This document shows positions 47,046 to 55,793 of a DNA stretch of 64,000 bases, piece after piece. The notes under the pieces were generated by a model that was not told where the DNA came from, did not search any database, and saw only the letters and a list, made by a program, of their open reading frames with translations. The stretch is from Clostridioides difficile. Lineage in GTDB: Bacteria; Bacillota; Clostridia; Peptostreptococcales; Peptostreptococcaceae. The stretch spans positions 34,664-98,663 of the forward strand of contig NZ_JRHN01000034.1 in the NCBI RefSeq assembly GCF_001299635.1, read 5' to 3'. How positions within the stretch are numbered: the first letter of the stretch is position 1; every line of letters starts with the position of its first letter. The position numbers and the translations under genes were made by a program.

Positions 47046-47672
47046 ATGAAAACATTAAAACCAGCATTGCTTGTAAGTCTTGTATTGTTAGTTGTTTGTG
47101 GAATTGTATATCCACTTGCTTTAACAGGTGTAAGTCAAGTTGCATTTAGAGATAAAGCTAATGGAAGTATGATAGAAGTAAATGGTGTAAAAGTAGGTTC
47201 AGAACTTATTGGTCAAAACTTTACAGATGCAAGGTTCTTTAAGGGAAGAGTATCATCAATAAACTATAATACTTATACAAAAGAAGATTTAATACCAGAT
47301 AAAGATGGAAATACATCTTATGGAGGTGTTTCATCAGGTTCTTTTAACTATGGAGCAACAAATCCAGAACTTCATGATAGAGTACAAAAAGATATAGAAA
47401 AATTTTTAAAGGATAATCCAACTATTAAAAAAGAGGATATACCAACAGACTTGCTTACAGCATCAGGTTCAGGACTTGACCCTAATGTAAGTCCAGCTTC
47501 TGCAAAAGTTCAGATACCTGCTGTAGCAAAAGCATCAGGAATATCAGAGAGTAAATTACAAAAAATTGTAGATGATAATACTTCTAAAAAACTTTTTGGA
47601 GTATTAGGTGAAGATAGGGTAAATGTGTTAAAGGTTAATGTAGAGATTGCAAAGATATTAGGTCTTATATAG
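47046..47672 (+). CDS. kdpC: Potassium-transporting ATPase subunit C
   Basis: A 208-residue protein with one N-terminal membrane helix (about 7-27) and an extracytoplasmic domain with family motifs GSELIGQNFTDARFFKGRVS and LLTASGSGLDPNVSPASA (quoted parts within the KdpC signature). The ATG at 47046 is preferred: TGGAGGATATAAAA precedes it, whereas an in-frame ATG five codons earlier overlaps the SD. Last gene of kdpFABC. The sensor-regulator pair KdpDE is not in the window. Confidence 0.95.
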   Translation: MKTLKPALLVSLVLLVVCGIVYPLALTGVSQVAFRDKANGSMIEVNGVKVGSELIGQNFTDARFFKGRVSSINYNTYTKEDLIPDKDGNTSYGGVSSGSFNYGATNPELHDRVQKDIEKFLKDNPTIKKEDIPTDLLTASGSGLDPNVSPASAKVQIPAVAKASGISESKLQKIVDDNTSKKLFGVLGEDRVNVLKVNVEIAKILGLI

Positions 47673-47827
47673 TATTTTGTAGAGGTTCTATAGCAAAGTA
47701 CTGCGTATGGCTTAGTTTAAAGCTTTATATTTAAAAGGTGAAAATCGATAATGATTTTCACTTTTTTTGTTTGAACATTACTAATATTTGGAATAAAACG
47801 ATTGTAAGTATAAAATCCAAAAAAAGG

Positions 47828-47856
47828 TTGCATTATCAAAATGATAATACTATAAT
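47828..47856 (+). promoter_or_regulatory. Promoter of cysK-cysE
   Basis: TTGCAT (47828-47833), a 17-base spacer and TATAAT (47851-47856). An operator-like dyad fills the spacer. Confidence 0.8.
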
Positions 47857-47881
47857 ATATTTATCGTTATCAATTTGATAA
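47833..47881. promoter_or_regulatory. Twin palindromic operator at the cysK promoter
   Basis: TTATCA-AAA-TGATAA (47833-47847) lies between -35 and -10. TTATCA-ATT-TGATAA (47867-47881) lies just downstream of the -10. Their centres are 34 bases apart, about three helical turns. Position over and after the promoter fits a repressor acting as a cooperative pair; a CymR/Rrf2-like or other cysteine regulator would be a natural candidate, but the protein is not identified. Confidence 0.6.
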
Positions 47882-47909
47882 TAGATTTAGACATATAGGA
47901 GGAAGTAGT

Positions 47910-48818
47910 ATGTTATATAATAACGCATTAGAGTTGATAGGAAACACACCTGTAGTAAGGTTGAACAATTTAGGATGTACTAACGGGTGTTCTAACATAT
48001 ATGTAAAATTAGAAAAAGTAAATCCAGCAGGAAGTATAAAAGATAGAGCAGTGTATGAAATGCTAGAAGGATTAGAGAAAAGAGGAGAATTAAAAAAAGG
48101 AGATGTATTAGTAGAAGCAACTAGTGGAAATACTGGTATTGCATTATCTATGATAGGAAAATTAAAAGGATATGAAGTAGTAATAGTAATGCCTGAGACT
48201 ATGAGTGTTGAGAGACGAGATTTGATGAAGGCTTATGGAGCAAACTTGGTACTTACAGATGGAAAAGCTGGTATGGCAGGTTCCATAGAAAAAGCAAATG
48301 AGCTTTTAAGAGAAAATCCAAACTATAAGAGTTTAAAGCAATTTGAAAATAAAGATAATCCAAACGCACATTATAAAACAACAGCAGTTGAAATTATGAA
48401 TGATGTTAAAGATTTAGATATATTTGTATGTGGAGTTGGAACTGGGGGTACTTTAATAGGAACTGCGAGATATTTAAAGGAGCAAAATCCAAATATAAAA
48501 ATAATCGCGCTTGAACCAAAAAAATCTCCAGCTATATCAGAAAACAAAACTGGACCTCATAAAATACAAGGAATAGGAGCTAATTTTGTTCCTGAAAATT
48601 ATGATTCCAGTGTAGTTGATGAAGTAATATTAGTAGATGATGAAGATGCATTTGACACAGTTAAATTACTTGCAGCAAAAGAGGGAATTCTGGTAGGTAT
48701 ATCTTCTGGAGCTAATATATTTGGTGCTATGGAAATGGCGAAAAAATATCCAGATAAAAAGATAGTAACAGTAGCTCCAGATGGAGTAGATAAGTATATG
48801 TCCATGGGACTATTTTAA
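47910..48818 (+). CDS. cysK: Cysteine synthase (O-acetylserine sulfhydrylase)
   Basis: A 302-residue PLP enzyme. PLP lysine K44 in NPAGSIKDRAVYEML, substrate loop TSGNTGIALSM, phosphate-binding GVGTGGTLIGTARYL and GISSGANIFGA. It makes cysteine from O-acetylserine and sulfide. It heads a two-gene operon with cysE. SD AGGAGGAAGTAGT. Confidence 0.96.
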   Translation: MLYNNALELIGNTPVVRLNNLGCTNGCSNIYVKLEKVNPAGSIKDRAVYEMLEGLEKRGELKKGDVLVEATSGNTGIALSMIGKLKGYEVVIVMPETMSVERRDLMKAYGANLVLTDGKAGMAGSIEKANELLRENPNYKSLKQFENKDNPNAHYKTTAVEIMNDVKDLDIFVCGVGTGGTLIGTARYLKEQNPNIKIIALEPKKSPAISENKTGPHKIQGIGANFVPENYDSSVVDEVILVDDEDAFDTVKLLAAKEGILVGISSGANIFGAMEMAKKYPDKKIVTVAPDGVDKYMSMGLF

Positions 48819-48844
48819 AAATTTTATTTTAGGGAGTGAATACT

Positions 48845-49435
48845 TTGTTTAAGAAAATAAATAAAGATATTGAATATATAATGAAAAATGACCCAGCAGC
48901 TAGATCTAAAGTAGAAGTCTTTTTACTTTATCCATCAGTACATGCAATGATAATGCATAGGATGGCTCATGCTCTTTATAAGAAAAAGATGCTTTTTACA
49001 GCAAGATTAATATCTCAGATATCCAGATTTATGACTGGTATAGAAATACATCCTGGAGCTAAAATGGGAGAAGGTATATTAATAGACCATGGAATGGGTG
49101 TTGTAATTGGAGAAACAGCAGAAGTAGGTAACAGAGTAACAATATATCAAGGAGCTACTTTAGGAGGCACAGGAAAGGATACTGGAAAGAGACATCCAAC
49201 TGTTGGTGATGATGTATTGATTGGAGCTGGAACAAAAATACTAGGACCTTTAAATGTTGGTTCTAATTCAAAAATTGGCGCAAATTCAGTTGTTGTCAAG
49301 GATGTACCTAATGGAGCAACCGTTGTTGGAATACCTGCAAAAATAGTAAAAATAAGAAATTTAGAACCTGTAAAAAAGAATAAAAAAGAAGTGTCCTATG
49401 AGTATGATGAGTTAGATAATGTGTATTATATATAG
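48845..49435 (+). CDS. cysE: Serine O-acetyltransferase
   Basis: A 196-residue protein with an N-terminal helical domain ([20 protein letters not shown], where [14 protein letters not shown] carries catalytic histidine residues) and a C-terminal left-handed beta-helix of hexapeptide repeats ([20 protein letters not shown], then [20 protein letters not shown], quoted to 20). It acetylates serine for the preceding cysteine synthase. TTG 48845 is chosen because AGGGAGTG is about 6 bases upstream; a GTG at 48836 overlaps this SD. The protein is shorter than enterobacterial CysE, as usual in Firmicutes. Confidence 0.93.
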   Translation: MFKKINKDIEYIMKNDPAARSKVEVFLLYPSVHAMIMHRMAHALYKKKMLFTARLISQISRFMTGIEIHPGAKMGEGILIDHGMGVVIGETAEVGNRVTIYQGATLGGTGKDTGKRHPTVGDDVLIGAGTKILGPLNVGSNSKIGANSVVVKDVPNGATVVGIPAKIVKIRNLEPVKKNKKEVSYEYDELDNVYYI

Positions 49436-49594
49436 ATTTGATATGACTATAAAATAAATTTTATGAAAATTATTTTAAAAGGTATTTTTTTCAAATCTGA
49501 GGACATAATAAAAAAGAACTAAATGTTAAAGTTTTGGTTCATAAATCTTTGACAAATAAGATTTTAAATTTGTAGCGTTTAGGAGGATTTTATT

Positions 49595-49783
49595 ATGAAA
49601 GCAGATGTTAATCAAGATACTTGTATAGGTTGTGGATTATGTCCATCAATATGTCCAGAAGTATTTGATATGAATGATGATGGTAAATCACATGTTATAG
49701 TTGATGAAATACCAAGTGATGCTGAAGAATCAGCAAAAGAAGCTAGAGAAAGCTGTCCAGTTGATGCAATAGATGTGCATTAA
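49595..49783 (+). CDS. Small ferredoxin, single [4Fe-4S] cluster
   Basis: A 62-residue acidic ferredoxin. C10, C13 and C16 (CIGCGLCPSIC) plus C54 (ESCPVDAI) should bind one [4Fe-4S] cluster; C20 is an extra cysteine. It resembles the monocluster ferredoxins of Clostridia and Thermotoga. Monocistronic between cysE and a bidirectional terminator. SD TAGGAGGATTTTATT. Confidence 0.93.
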   Translation: MKADVNQDTCIGCGLCPSICPEVFDMNDDGKSHVIVDEIPSDAEESAKEARESCPVDAIDVH

Positions 49784-49789
49784 TAAAAT

Positions 49790-49831
49790 AAATGCCTATA
49801 AAAATTGAATTTTCGATTTTTATAGGCATTT
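49790..49831 (+). terminator. Bidirectional terminator between ferredoxin and map
   Basis: AAATGCCTATAAAAATTGAA pairs with TTCGATTTTTATAGGCATTT; T-rich on one side and A-rich on the other, so it serves both convergent genes. Confidence 0.9.
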
Positions 49832-49836
49832 TTCTT

Positions 49837-50706
49837 TTATTGGGTTAAAATTTCAAATCCTGTTTCTGTAATTAAAATCATACATTCCCATTGAGCAGAT
49901 AATTTACCATCTTCTGTATAGATAGTCCAATTATTTTCTTCATCAACAAAAATTTCATGAGTACCCTCATTTACCATTGGCTCTATTGTAAATATCATTC
50001 CAGGAACTAATAACATTTCAGTTCCTTTTTTAGATACATAACTTACAAATGGGTCTTCATGGAAGCTTAATCCAACTCCATGGCCACCAATTTCTCTGAC
50101 AACAGAGTATCCATTTTCTTGAGCATAGGAGTTAATAGCATCACCTATATCACCCAAGAATCCCCAGGGTTTAGTAGCCTCAAGACCTTTTTGAACACAT
50201 TCTTTAGTGACCTCTACTAATTTTCTTGCATTTTCTTTAACATTTCCTATCATAAACATTCTTGAAGCATCTGAGTAGTATCCATTAAAAATAGTAGAAA
50301 CATCTACATTGATAATATCTCCATCTTTTAAAATAATATCTTTACTAGGAATACCATGACAAACTTCATTGTTTATAGATGTACATACACTCTTAGGAAA
50401 TCCATTATAGTCTAAAGGAGCAGGGATAGCTCCATTTTGTAGTGTAAAGTCATGGACTAATTTATTTATATCTTCTGTAGACATTCCAATTTCAATTTTA
50501 TCTGAAATATAATCTAAAATTTTTGTATTTATTACTGCACTTTTTTTTATTTCTTCAATTTGCGTTGGATTTTTTATAATGTCATGGGTTGGCACAATAT
50601 GACCTAACCTTGCAAATGAATCTATTTTATTATCCATATCCATATGGCATTTTTTATATTTTTTAGTACTTCCACACCAACAACTATCATTTCTATTCAA
50701 CTTCAT
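49837..50706 (-). CDS. map: Methionine aminopeptidase with N-terminal SEC-C zinc motif
   Basis: A 289-residue type I methionyl aminopeptidase. Residues 1-25 hold a SEC-C-like zinc motif (SCWCGSTKKYKKCH, C-x-C-x8-C-H). The pita-bread catalytic domain follows, with metal ligands in VDVSTIFNGYYSDASRMF, GHGVGLSFHEDPFVS and FTIEPMVNEG. It removes N-terminal Met from nascent proteins; the SEC-C motif may dock to the ribosome, as proposed for related forms. This variant is likely a second map paralogue, separate from the ribosomal-operon copy. SD AAGGATGAAGAGCT on the minus strand. Confidence 0.93.
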   Translation of the reverse strand: MKLNRNDSCWCGSTKKYKKCHMDMDNKIDSFARLGHIVPTHDIIKNPTQIEEIKKSAVINTKILDYISDKIEIGMSTEDINKLVHDFTLQNGAIPAPLDYNGFPKSVCTSINNEVCHGIPSKDIILKDGDIINVDVSTIFNGYYSDASRMFMIGNVKENARKLVEVTKECVQKGLEATKPWGFLGDIGDAINSYAQENGYSVVREIGGHGVGLSFHEDPFVSYVSKKGTEMLLVPGMIFTIEPMVNEGTHEIFVDEENNWTIYTEDGKLSAQWECMILITETGFEILTQ

Positions 50707-50903
50707 AGCTCTTCATCCTTTTTCTATTATTTATTTAAATTATGAGTCACATAAACTATTTTAAAACATAGCCACCATAAATATTATAACATAAATAATA
50801 AGAATCTTTTAATGATAGCACTTTATTAAAAATATAAATTGTATCATTGTGTCATTATTGATAAAGAGAATATAGTTAAATGTATTATTGGAAGTTAGAG
50901 TAT

Positions 50904-52148
50904 TTAATATTCTAATTCAAGCTGTTCAAGAAAATCATATGTTAAAGGACAATTTTCTTTTAAAGTATTTCTTGAAACATCATCGAGATAGTAGTGTACA
51001 AATGATTCTGCAAAAAATTCTTCTATAAACTTACTAATGTAGGCATGTGCAACTTGTTTTGGGTCGTAAAGTTTATATCTTTCTTGAGCAAATATTTCCA
51101 TAAATTCCTCTGAACTCGATTTTTTGTTTAAAACATTTTTATCTATAGCATGTGCAGTCTCATGTAGTTCTAAATTTTTAGCTGAATGTACATTTGCATA
51201 ACTAGGATTACTGTAGCCTATTTTAACTACTATAGAATTGTTTCTATATATGCCAGGCACATCTTTCCAAGTTTTACCTGATTTTACCCAGCATGGTGGT
51301 AATTGATGCTTTAAATCTTTAAATTCTGGCTCATCAGTTAAGTTTGAATTTATCAATTTTATTTTTATATCCTTTTCTTTAAGTGTTTGCAAATACTTAA
51401 TATTTATATTTGCAAGCCTATTTTTCATATTTTCGACTTCATCTTTATCATAGTCTAAATCGTTTGGAAGTATAAGCATTTGTTCAATTATGCCTAGGTT
51501 ATTTTCTTTTATATCTTCATCTTTTTCACCAAATTCAGATTGAAGAGTATCATTTTCATATATAGTTATGTTTGTACTGTTTTCCATAGTATAAGAGTGG
51601 ATATTTTCTAAATCTAAAATATTCATTTGATGTAAAATATTTTTTGTTTCACCACTCCAAAATACTAAAGAAAGTGAATTAAAGTCAATCAAAGGATTTT
51701 CTTTTAGTTTTATCTCATTACTTATATCAACATCAAATACATATTCAATACAGTCTTCTATACTAAGAACATCTGTATTCTTTTTAATGTATAAATATGC
51801 TTGTTTTAATTCTATATAAATGTCATCTAAAGATTCGTCATAAAATTCTGATAAATTTTTTTTGAAGAGTTCTTCACTTAAAAGTTCATTTTTATCAGTT
51901 ATACTTTCAATTAAAGTGTTAATTTCTTTTATCATATCAGAGATACTTATTTTTCTATTTGCTTTTTCATTAGATACATTGCATGGCGCAAGAGCAATGC
52001 AATAAAAATCTTTTTCTTTTTTGTAAAAGGCTTTAAGTGATTTTGACAAAAGTGTAAAATCCACACCTATCTGTAGATTAACTTTAATTAATTCCTTTTG
52101 AGTTAATTTAGTATTATTGCTTTTAGCTATAATTAAATTGTTTTCCAT
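50904..52148 (-). CDS. Anthrax-lethal-factor-like (ATLF/M34) zinc metalloprotease
   Basis: A 414-residue protein. The C-terminal 90 residues match the catalytic domain of anthrax lethal factor and Pro-Pro endopeptidases: zinc motif LHETAHAID with HETAH at about 329-333 and, 40 residues on, EEFFAESF with the third zinc ligand (about 377). The N-terminal 300 residues are not recognised. No signal peptide or membrane segment is visible, so it appears cytoplasmic unless exported by an unconventional route. ATG 52148 is preferred since GGGGGC lies 8 bases upstream; the ATG two codons earlier is too close. Monocistronic. Confidence 0.75.
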   Translation of the reverse strand: MENNLIIAKSNNTKLTQKELIKVNLQIGVDFTLLSKSLKAFYKKEKDFYCIALAPCNVSNEKANRKISISDMIKEINTLIESITDKNELLSEELFKKNLSEFYDESLDDIYIELKQAYLYIKKNTDVLSIEDCIEYVFDVDISNEIKLKENPLIDFNSLSLVFWSGETKNILHQMNILDLENIHSYTMENSTNITIYENDTLQSEFGEKDEDIKENNLGIIEQMLILPNDLDYDKDEVENMKNRLANINIKYLQTLKEKDIKIKLINSNLTDEPEFKDLKHQLPPCWVKSGKTWKDVPGIYRNNSIVVKIGYSNPSYANVHSAKNLELHETAHAIDKNVLNKKSSSEEFMEIFAQERYKLYDPKQVAHAYISKFIEEFFAESFVHYYLDDVSRNTLKENCPLTYDFLEQLELEY

Positions 52149-52441
52149 AATCATTGCCCCCTTTTTATTAGGGTATCATAATTTTTTTATATGTGTCAAT
52201 TTATTTTTTTGAAAATTATAATTTTTTTGAAAATTTTATTTTTTATAATTTGTGAATTTTTTGTTACAAAAATAAATACGTTATTATTATGTCAAAATTT
52301 AGCGTTAGACTTATATAGAATAGATTTTATACACATGTATTAGATAAAATTAGTCCTAAGAAGATTGCATATGCAAAATACATGCCATTTCATCAATTTT
52401 ATAATATAATGTTTATATATTTAATAAGGATGTGATTTGAA

Positions 52442-52753
52442 ATGTATTTTACATATATTATAAGATGTAAAGATGACTCTCTATATACTGGATATACCAG
52501 TAATATAATCAGAAGAATGAATGAACATAAGTCGGGAATTAATTCAAAATATACAAGAGCAAAAGGATTTAAAAAACTAGAAGTTTATTTTGTAACCAAC
52601 ACGAAAAGTAATGCAATGAAATTGGAATGTTATATAAAGAAATTAACTAGAAGTAAAAAATTATATATAATAAAAAATCCAGAAACGTTTATAGATTCAA
52701 TTGATAATAAAGATGCTTATCTTGTTGGAAAAGAAATAGAACAATTAATGTAA
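52442..52753 (+). CDS. GIY-YIG-domain protein (UPF0213 family)
   Basis: A 103-residue protein with the GIY-YIG nuclease fold: FTYIIRCKDDSLYTGYT (Y-x-Y ... Y-T-G-Y), catalytic arginine in NIIRRMNEHKSG, SKYTRAKG and the late glutamate in MKLECYIKKLTRSKK. Stand-alone members of this kind (YhbQ, YazA) are thought to act on DNA. Small, monocistronic, SD GGATGTGATTTGA. Confidence 0.88.
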   Translation: MYFTYIIRCKDDSLYTGYTSNIIRRMNEHKSGINSKYTRAKGFKKLEVYFVTNTKSNAMKLECYIKKLTRSKKLYIIKNPETFIDSIDNKDAYLVGKEIEQLM

Positions 52754-52790
52754 ACATTAATATTATAATAAGTGTATATTATGTAAAAAC

Positions 52791-52818
52791 TTGACAATAA
52801 ATACTATTGTACTATAAT
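52791..52818 (+). promoter_or_regulatory. Promoter of the thi operon
   Basis: TTGACA (52791-52796), 16-base spacer, TATAAT (52813-52818), just upstream of the TPP riboswitch. Confidence 0.88.
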
Positions 52819-52845
52819 GAAGTTATAAATATAATAAATTAAAGT

Positions 52846-52926
52846 AGCTAGGGGAGCCAAGAGCTGAGAGGTATACCGACCCTTACACCTGATCTGGATA
52901 ATACCAGCGTAGGAAAGCTTAGTATA
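52846..52926 (+). ncRNA. TPP (THI-box) riboswitch
   Basis: The conserved core is present: AGGGGAGCC, GCTGAGAGG, ACCCTTACACCTGATCTGGA and TAATACCAGCGTAGGAAAGC. Outer stem TAGCT/AGCTTA. It is followed by a terminator hairpin before thiD, so thiamine pyrophosphate binding should cause premature termination. Confidence 0.97.
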
Positions 52927-52965
52927 AAACTTAAGTGTATATTATTTACTATATATGCGATTTCT

Positions 52966-52996
52966 AAGCTATACCTATTGTAGGTATAGCTTTTTT
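52966..52996 (+). terminator. Riboswitch-controlled terminator upstream of thiD
   Basis: AAGCTATACCT, five-base loop, AGGTATAGCTT and TTTT. It forms the expression platform of the TPP riboswitch. Confidence 0.9.
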
Positions 52997-53033
52997 AATT
53001 AAGTTATTTAAATTAAACTTTAGGAGGGAATAA

Positions 53034-53828
53034 ATGAGTAATTATAAAATACCAACACTTACAATAGCTGGGTCAGATTCATCTGGAGGAGCTGGAATTC
53101 AAGCTGATTTGAAGACTTTTAGTGCAATTGGTACTTATGGTATGAGTGTAATAACAGCTATAACAGCACAAAACACTCAAGGGGTTCTTGCAGTAGAAGA
53201 TTTAAGTAAGGACATAATAAAAAAACAGATAGAGGCAGTATTTGAAGATATACCTCCAAAAGCTGTAAAAATAGGAATGGTTTCAAGTCCTGAGATTATA
53301 CTTGAAATAGTTGAAAATATAAAGAAATACAATCCAAAATATTTGGTAGTAGACCCAGTAATGATATCTAAAAGTGGATATTATTTATTAAAGCCAGAAG
53401 CAAAAGAAAATTTAATTAAATACTTGATGCCACTTGCATACATAATTACACCAAATATCCCAGAGGCAGAAGAAATCACAGGAATAAAAATAAATAATAT
53501 AGATGATATGAATAGAGTAGGAAAAGAAATACTAAAGCTTGGTCCTAAGTTTGTCCTTATGAAAGGAGGACATTTAGATGGAGAAGCAGTTGATATTTTA
53601 GTTGGTAAAAATATGTTTAAAGTTTATAAAAGTGAAAGAATTGATAAAAAAAATACACATGGAACAGGATGTACATTATCTTCTGCAATAACCTCTTATT
53701 TAGCTTTAGGTTATGAAATAACAGAAGCAGTAAATTTAGGCAAAATCTATATAACAGAGGCAATAAAAAATAGTTTTGATATAGGTCATGGAGTAGGGCC
53801 AGTGCATCATTTTTATAAATTTGAATAA
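53034..53828 (+). CDS. thiD: Hydroxymethylpyrimidine (phosphate) kinase
   Basis: A 264-residue ribokinase-fold enzyme with GSDSSGGAGIQADLKTFSAI (15-34), VVDPVMISKSGYYLL, and the anion-hole/catalytic motif THGTGCTLSSAI with its aspartate-equivalent region. It phosphorylates HMP and HMP-P for thiamine synthesis. First gene of thiD-thiM-thiE under the TPP riboswitch. SD AGGAGGGAATAA. Confidence 0.95.
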   Translation: MSNYKIPTLTIAGSDSSGGAGIQADLKTFSAIGTYGMSVITAITAQNTQGVLAVEDLSKDIIKKQIEAVFEDIPPKAVKIGMVSSPEIILEIVENIKKYNPKYLVVDPVMISKSGYYLLKPEAKENLIKYLMPLAYIITPNIPEAEEITGIKINNIDDMNRVGKEILKLGPKFVLMKGGHLDGEAVDILVGKNMFKVYKSERIDKKNTHGTGCTLSSAITSYLALGYEITEAVNLGKIYITEAIKNSFDIGHGVGPVHHFYKFE

Positions 53829-53851
53829 TAAAAAATTGTTGGAGGTAGACT

Positions 53852-54643
53852 ATGTATAATTTAATTGAAGATGTAAAAGAATCAAATCCACTGGTAATTC
53901 ATTACACTAATAATGTAACCATAAATGATTGTGCTAATGTAACCTTAGCCATAGGAGCAAGTCCTCTTATGAGTTTTTCATATGAAGAAGTAGAAGAAAT
54001 GGTGAGTATAGCGAACTCTGTAGTAATAAATATAGGAACAATGAATTCAAATATGTTAGATTTATTTTTATTAGCAGGAAAAGCGGCAAATAAGTACAAT
54101 AAACCTGTTATATTAGACCCAGTTGGAGTATTTGCAAGTAAAGCTAGGGCAGAACTTACAAGCAAACTCTTGAATGGAGTCAAATTTAATGTAGTTAAGG
54201 GTAATATGGCAGAAATAAAGTTTATAGGTGGTTTTGATGTAAGGGGAAAAGGTGTAGATTCATTTGATGAAGAAGAAGATTCCACTGATATAATAAGAAA
54301 AGTTTCTGAAAAACTTGAATGTATCGTAGTAGCAACTGGAAAAATAGATATAATAACAAATGGTAAAGATACATATAAAATAAACAATGGAACTGATAAA
54401 TTAAAAGGCATTACAGGAACTGGATGTATGACTGCTAGTTTAATTGCGAGTTTTATGGCTGTTACTGAGAATACATTAGAAGCAGCTACAATGGGTGTTC
54501 TTACGATGTCTTTAAGTGGAGAGTTGGCAAATTTAGACAATCCACCAATAGGAACATTTAAAGAAAATCTTATGAATACTATTTATAAAATGAATATAGA
54601 TACTTTAAGCAAAAATTCTAATATTGAATTTTTAAACGAATAA
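53852..54643 (+). CDS. thiM: Hydroxyethylthiazole kinase
   Basis: A 263-residue ribokinase-like enzyme with HYTNNVTINDCANVTLAIGA (18-37), ASPLMSFSYEEVEEM, PVILDPVGVFASKARAEL, and the ATP/anion loop GTGCMTASLIASF. It phosphorylates the thiazole moiety, a salvage step. With thiD and thiE, but without thiC or thiG here, this operon suits salvage of HMP and thiazole. 23 bases after thiD, SD GGAGGTAGACT. Confidence 0.95.
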   Translation: MYNLIEDVKESNPLVIHYTNNVTINDCANVTLAIGASPLMSFSYEEVEEMVSIANSVVINIGTMNSNMLDLFLLAGKAANKYNKPVILDPVGVFASKARAELTSKLLNGVKFNVVKGNMAEIKFIGGFDVRGKGVDSFDEEEDSTDIIRKVSEKLECIVVATGKIDIITNGKDTYKINNGTDKLKGITGTGCMTASLIASFMAVTENTLEAATMGVLTMSLSGELANLDNPPIGTFKENLMNTIYKMNIDTLSKNSNIEFLNE

Positions 54644-54664
54644 GGCTTTAAGAGGAGACTTAAA

Positions 54665-55297
54665 ATGATAGATAAAGAAAACTTAAAAAAAGACTTAAAA
54701 TTATATTTAGTAACTGATTCTGAAATGCTTGAAGGTAGAGATTTCTATAAGTGTATTGAAGATGCAATAGCTTCTGGAATCACAACCGTACAACTTAGAG
54801 AAAAAAATGCTCCTGGGAGAGAGTTTTTAAAAAAAGCTATGAAACTTAGAGAAATAACTAAAAGATATGGAGTTAAGTTTATAATAAATGATAGAGTTGA
54901 CATAGCACTTATCTGTGATGCAGATGGAGTACATGTAGGTCAAAGTGATATTGATGCGAGAGAAGTTAGAAAGCTTATAGGAGATGATAAGATACTAGGA
55001 GTATCAGCAAGAACTTTAGAAGAAGCTATATGTGCAAAAAATGATGGAGCGGATTATTTAGGTATAGGGTCTATATTTACAACATCTACTAAATTGGATG
55101 CAAAATCAGCTTCATTTGAAACTGTCAAAGAAATTAAAGAAAAGGTAGATATACCATTTGTACTAATTGGAGGCATAAAACTAGACAATGTAGATAAACT
55201 TAAGAGCTTAGATAGTGATGGATATGCTATAATATCTGCAATATTAAAGGCTAAGGATATATCTAAAGAAGTGGAAAAGTGGACATTAAAAATATAA
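54665..55297 (+). CDS. thiE: Thiamine-phosphate synthase
   Basis: A 210-residue TIM-barrel enzyme with TTVQLREKNAPGREFLKKA (about 40-58), FIINDRVDIALICDADGVHV, GQSDIDARE, LGIGSIFTTSTK and LIGGI. It joins HMP-PP and thiazole phosphate to thiamine phosphate. Last gene of the operon. SD AGGAGACTTAAA. Confidence 0.95.
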   Translation: MIDKENLKKDLKLYLVTDSEMLEGRDFYKCIEDAIASGITTVQLREKNAPGREFLKKAMKLREITKRYGVKFIINDRVDIALICDADGVHVGQSDIDAREVRKLIGDDKILGVSARTLEEAICAKNDGADYLGIGSIFTTSTKLDAKSASFETVKEIKEKVDIPFVLIGGIKLDNVDKLKSLDSDGYAIISAILKAKDISKEVEKWTLKI

Positions 55298-55434
55298 AAT
55301 TAGTTCTAATAGTGTAAAAAATGGAAAAATTTGATATAATTTAAGAGTGAAATTTAAAAAGTTATAAATGATAAACTTTTCTACATATACTTTTTAATCA
55401 AGATATATGTAGATTTGATTAAAAGGAGTTATGA

Positions 55435-55737
55435 ATGATTAGGATATTGTTAGTATGTGTTGGAGGTATGTCTTCTACTCTATTGGTAAATAAAATGGAG
55501 AAAGATGCAAAAAAAAGAAATATAGATTGTAGAATATGGGCAATTGGAGAGGGAGATATAAAATCAGAACTTGATAATTTTGATATTTTACTTCTTGGAC
55601 CACAGCTTAGATTTATGTTTGATGATGTAAAATCTATAGTAGGAGATAGAGCTCCAGTATCTGTAATAGATATGGTGAACTATGGAACTTGTAATGGACA
55701 CGCTGTGTTAAATTCAGTTTTAGAAATATTAAAATAA
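55435..55737 (+). CDS. Orphan PTS EIIB component, lactose/cellobiose type
   Basis: A 100-residue protein with the EIIB-Lac/Chb P-loop and phospho-cysteine C8 (LLVCVGGMSSTLLVNKM) and LLLGPQLRFM. No EIIA, EIIC or glycosidase gene is adjacent. It is monocistronic; an upstream ATG at 55431 closes at once, so 55435 is the start after AAAGGAGTT. Either it serves a distant permease or it has a regulatory role. Confidence 0.88.
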   Translation: MIRILLVCVGGMSSTLLVNKMEKDAKKRNIDCRIWAIGEGDIKSELDNFDILLLGPQLRFMFDDVKSIVGDRAPVSVIDMVNYGTCNGHAVLNSVLEILK

Positions 55738-55744
55738 AGCATCT

Positions 55745-55780
55745 AAAGTGAACTCTATATAATAGAGTTCACTTTTTATT
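55745..55780 (+). terminator. Bidirectional terminator between EIIB and ABC genes
   Basis: AAAGTGAACTCTA with TAGAGTTCACTTT and following T run; the convergent ABC permease gene ends 14 bases later. Confidence 0.9.
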
Positions 55781-55793
55781 ATAGATTAGTAAA

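Noticed and set aside
47833..47881. Fur box at cysK
   Set aside because: The half-sites are in the opposite order from the Fur pattern TGATAAT-N-ATTATCA and the gene is not an iron gene.
53902..54540. 212-codon open frame on the minus strand
   Set aside because: Antisense to thiM, without SD or family similarity.
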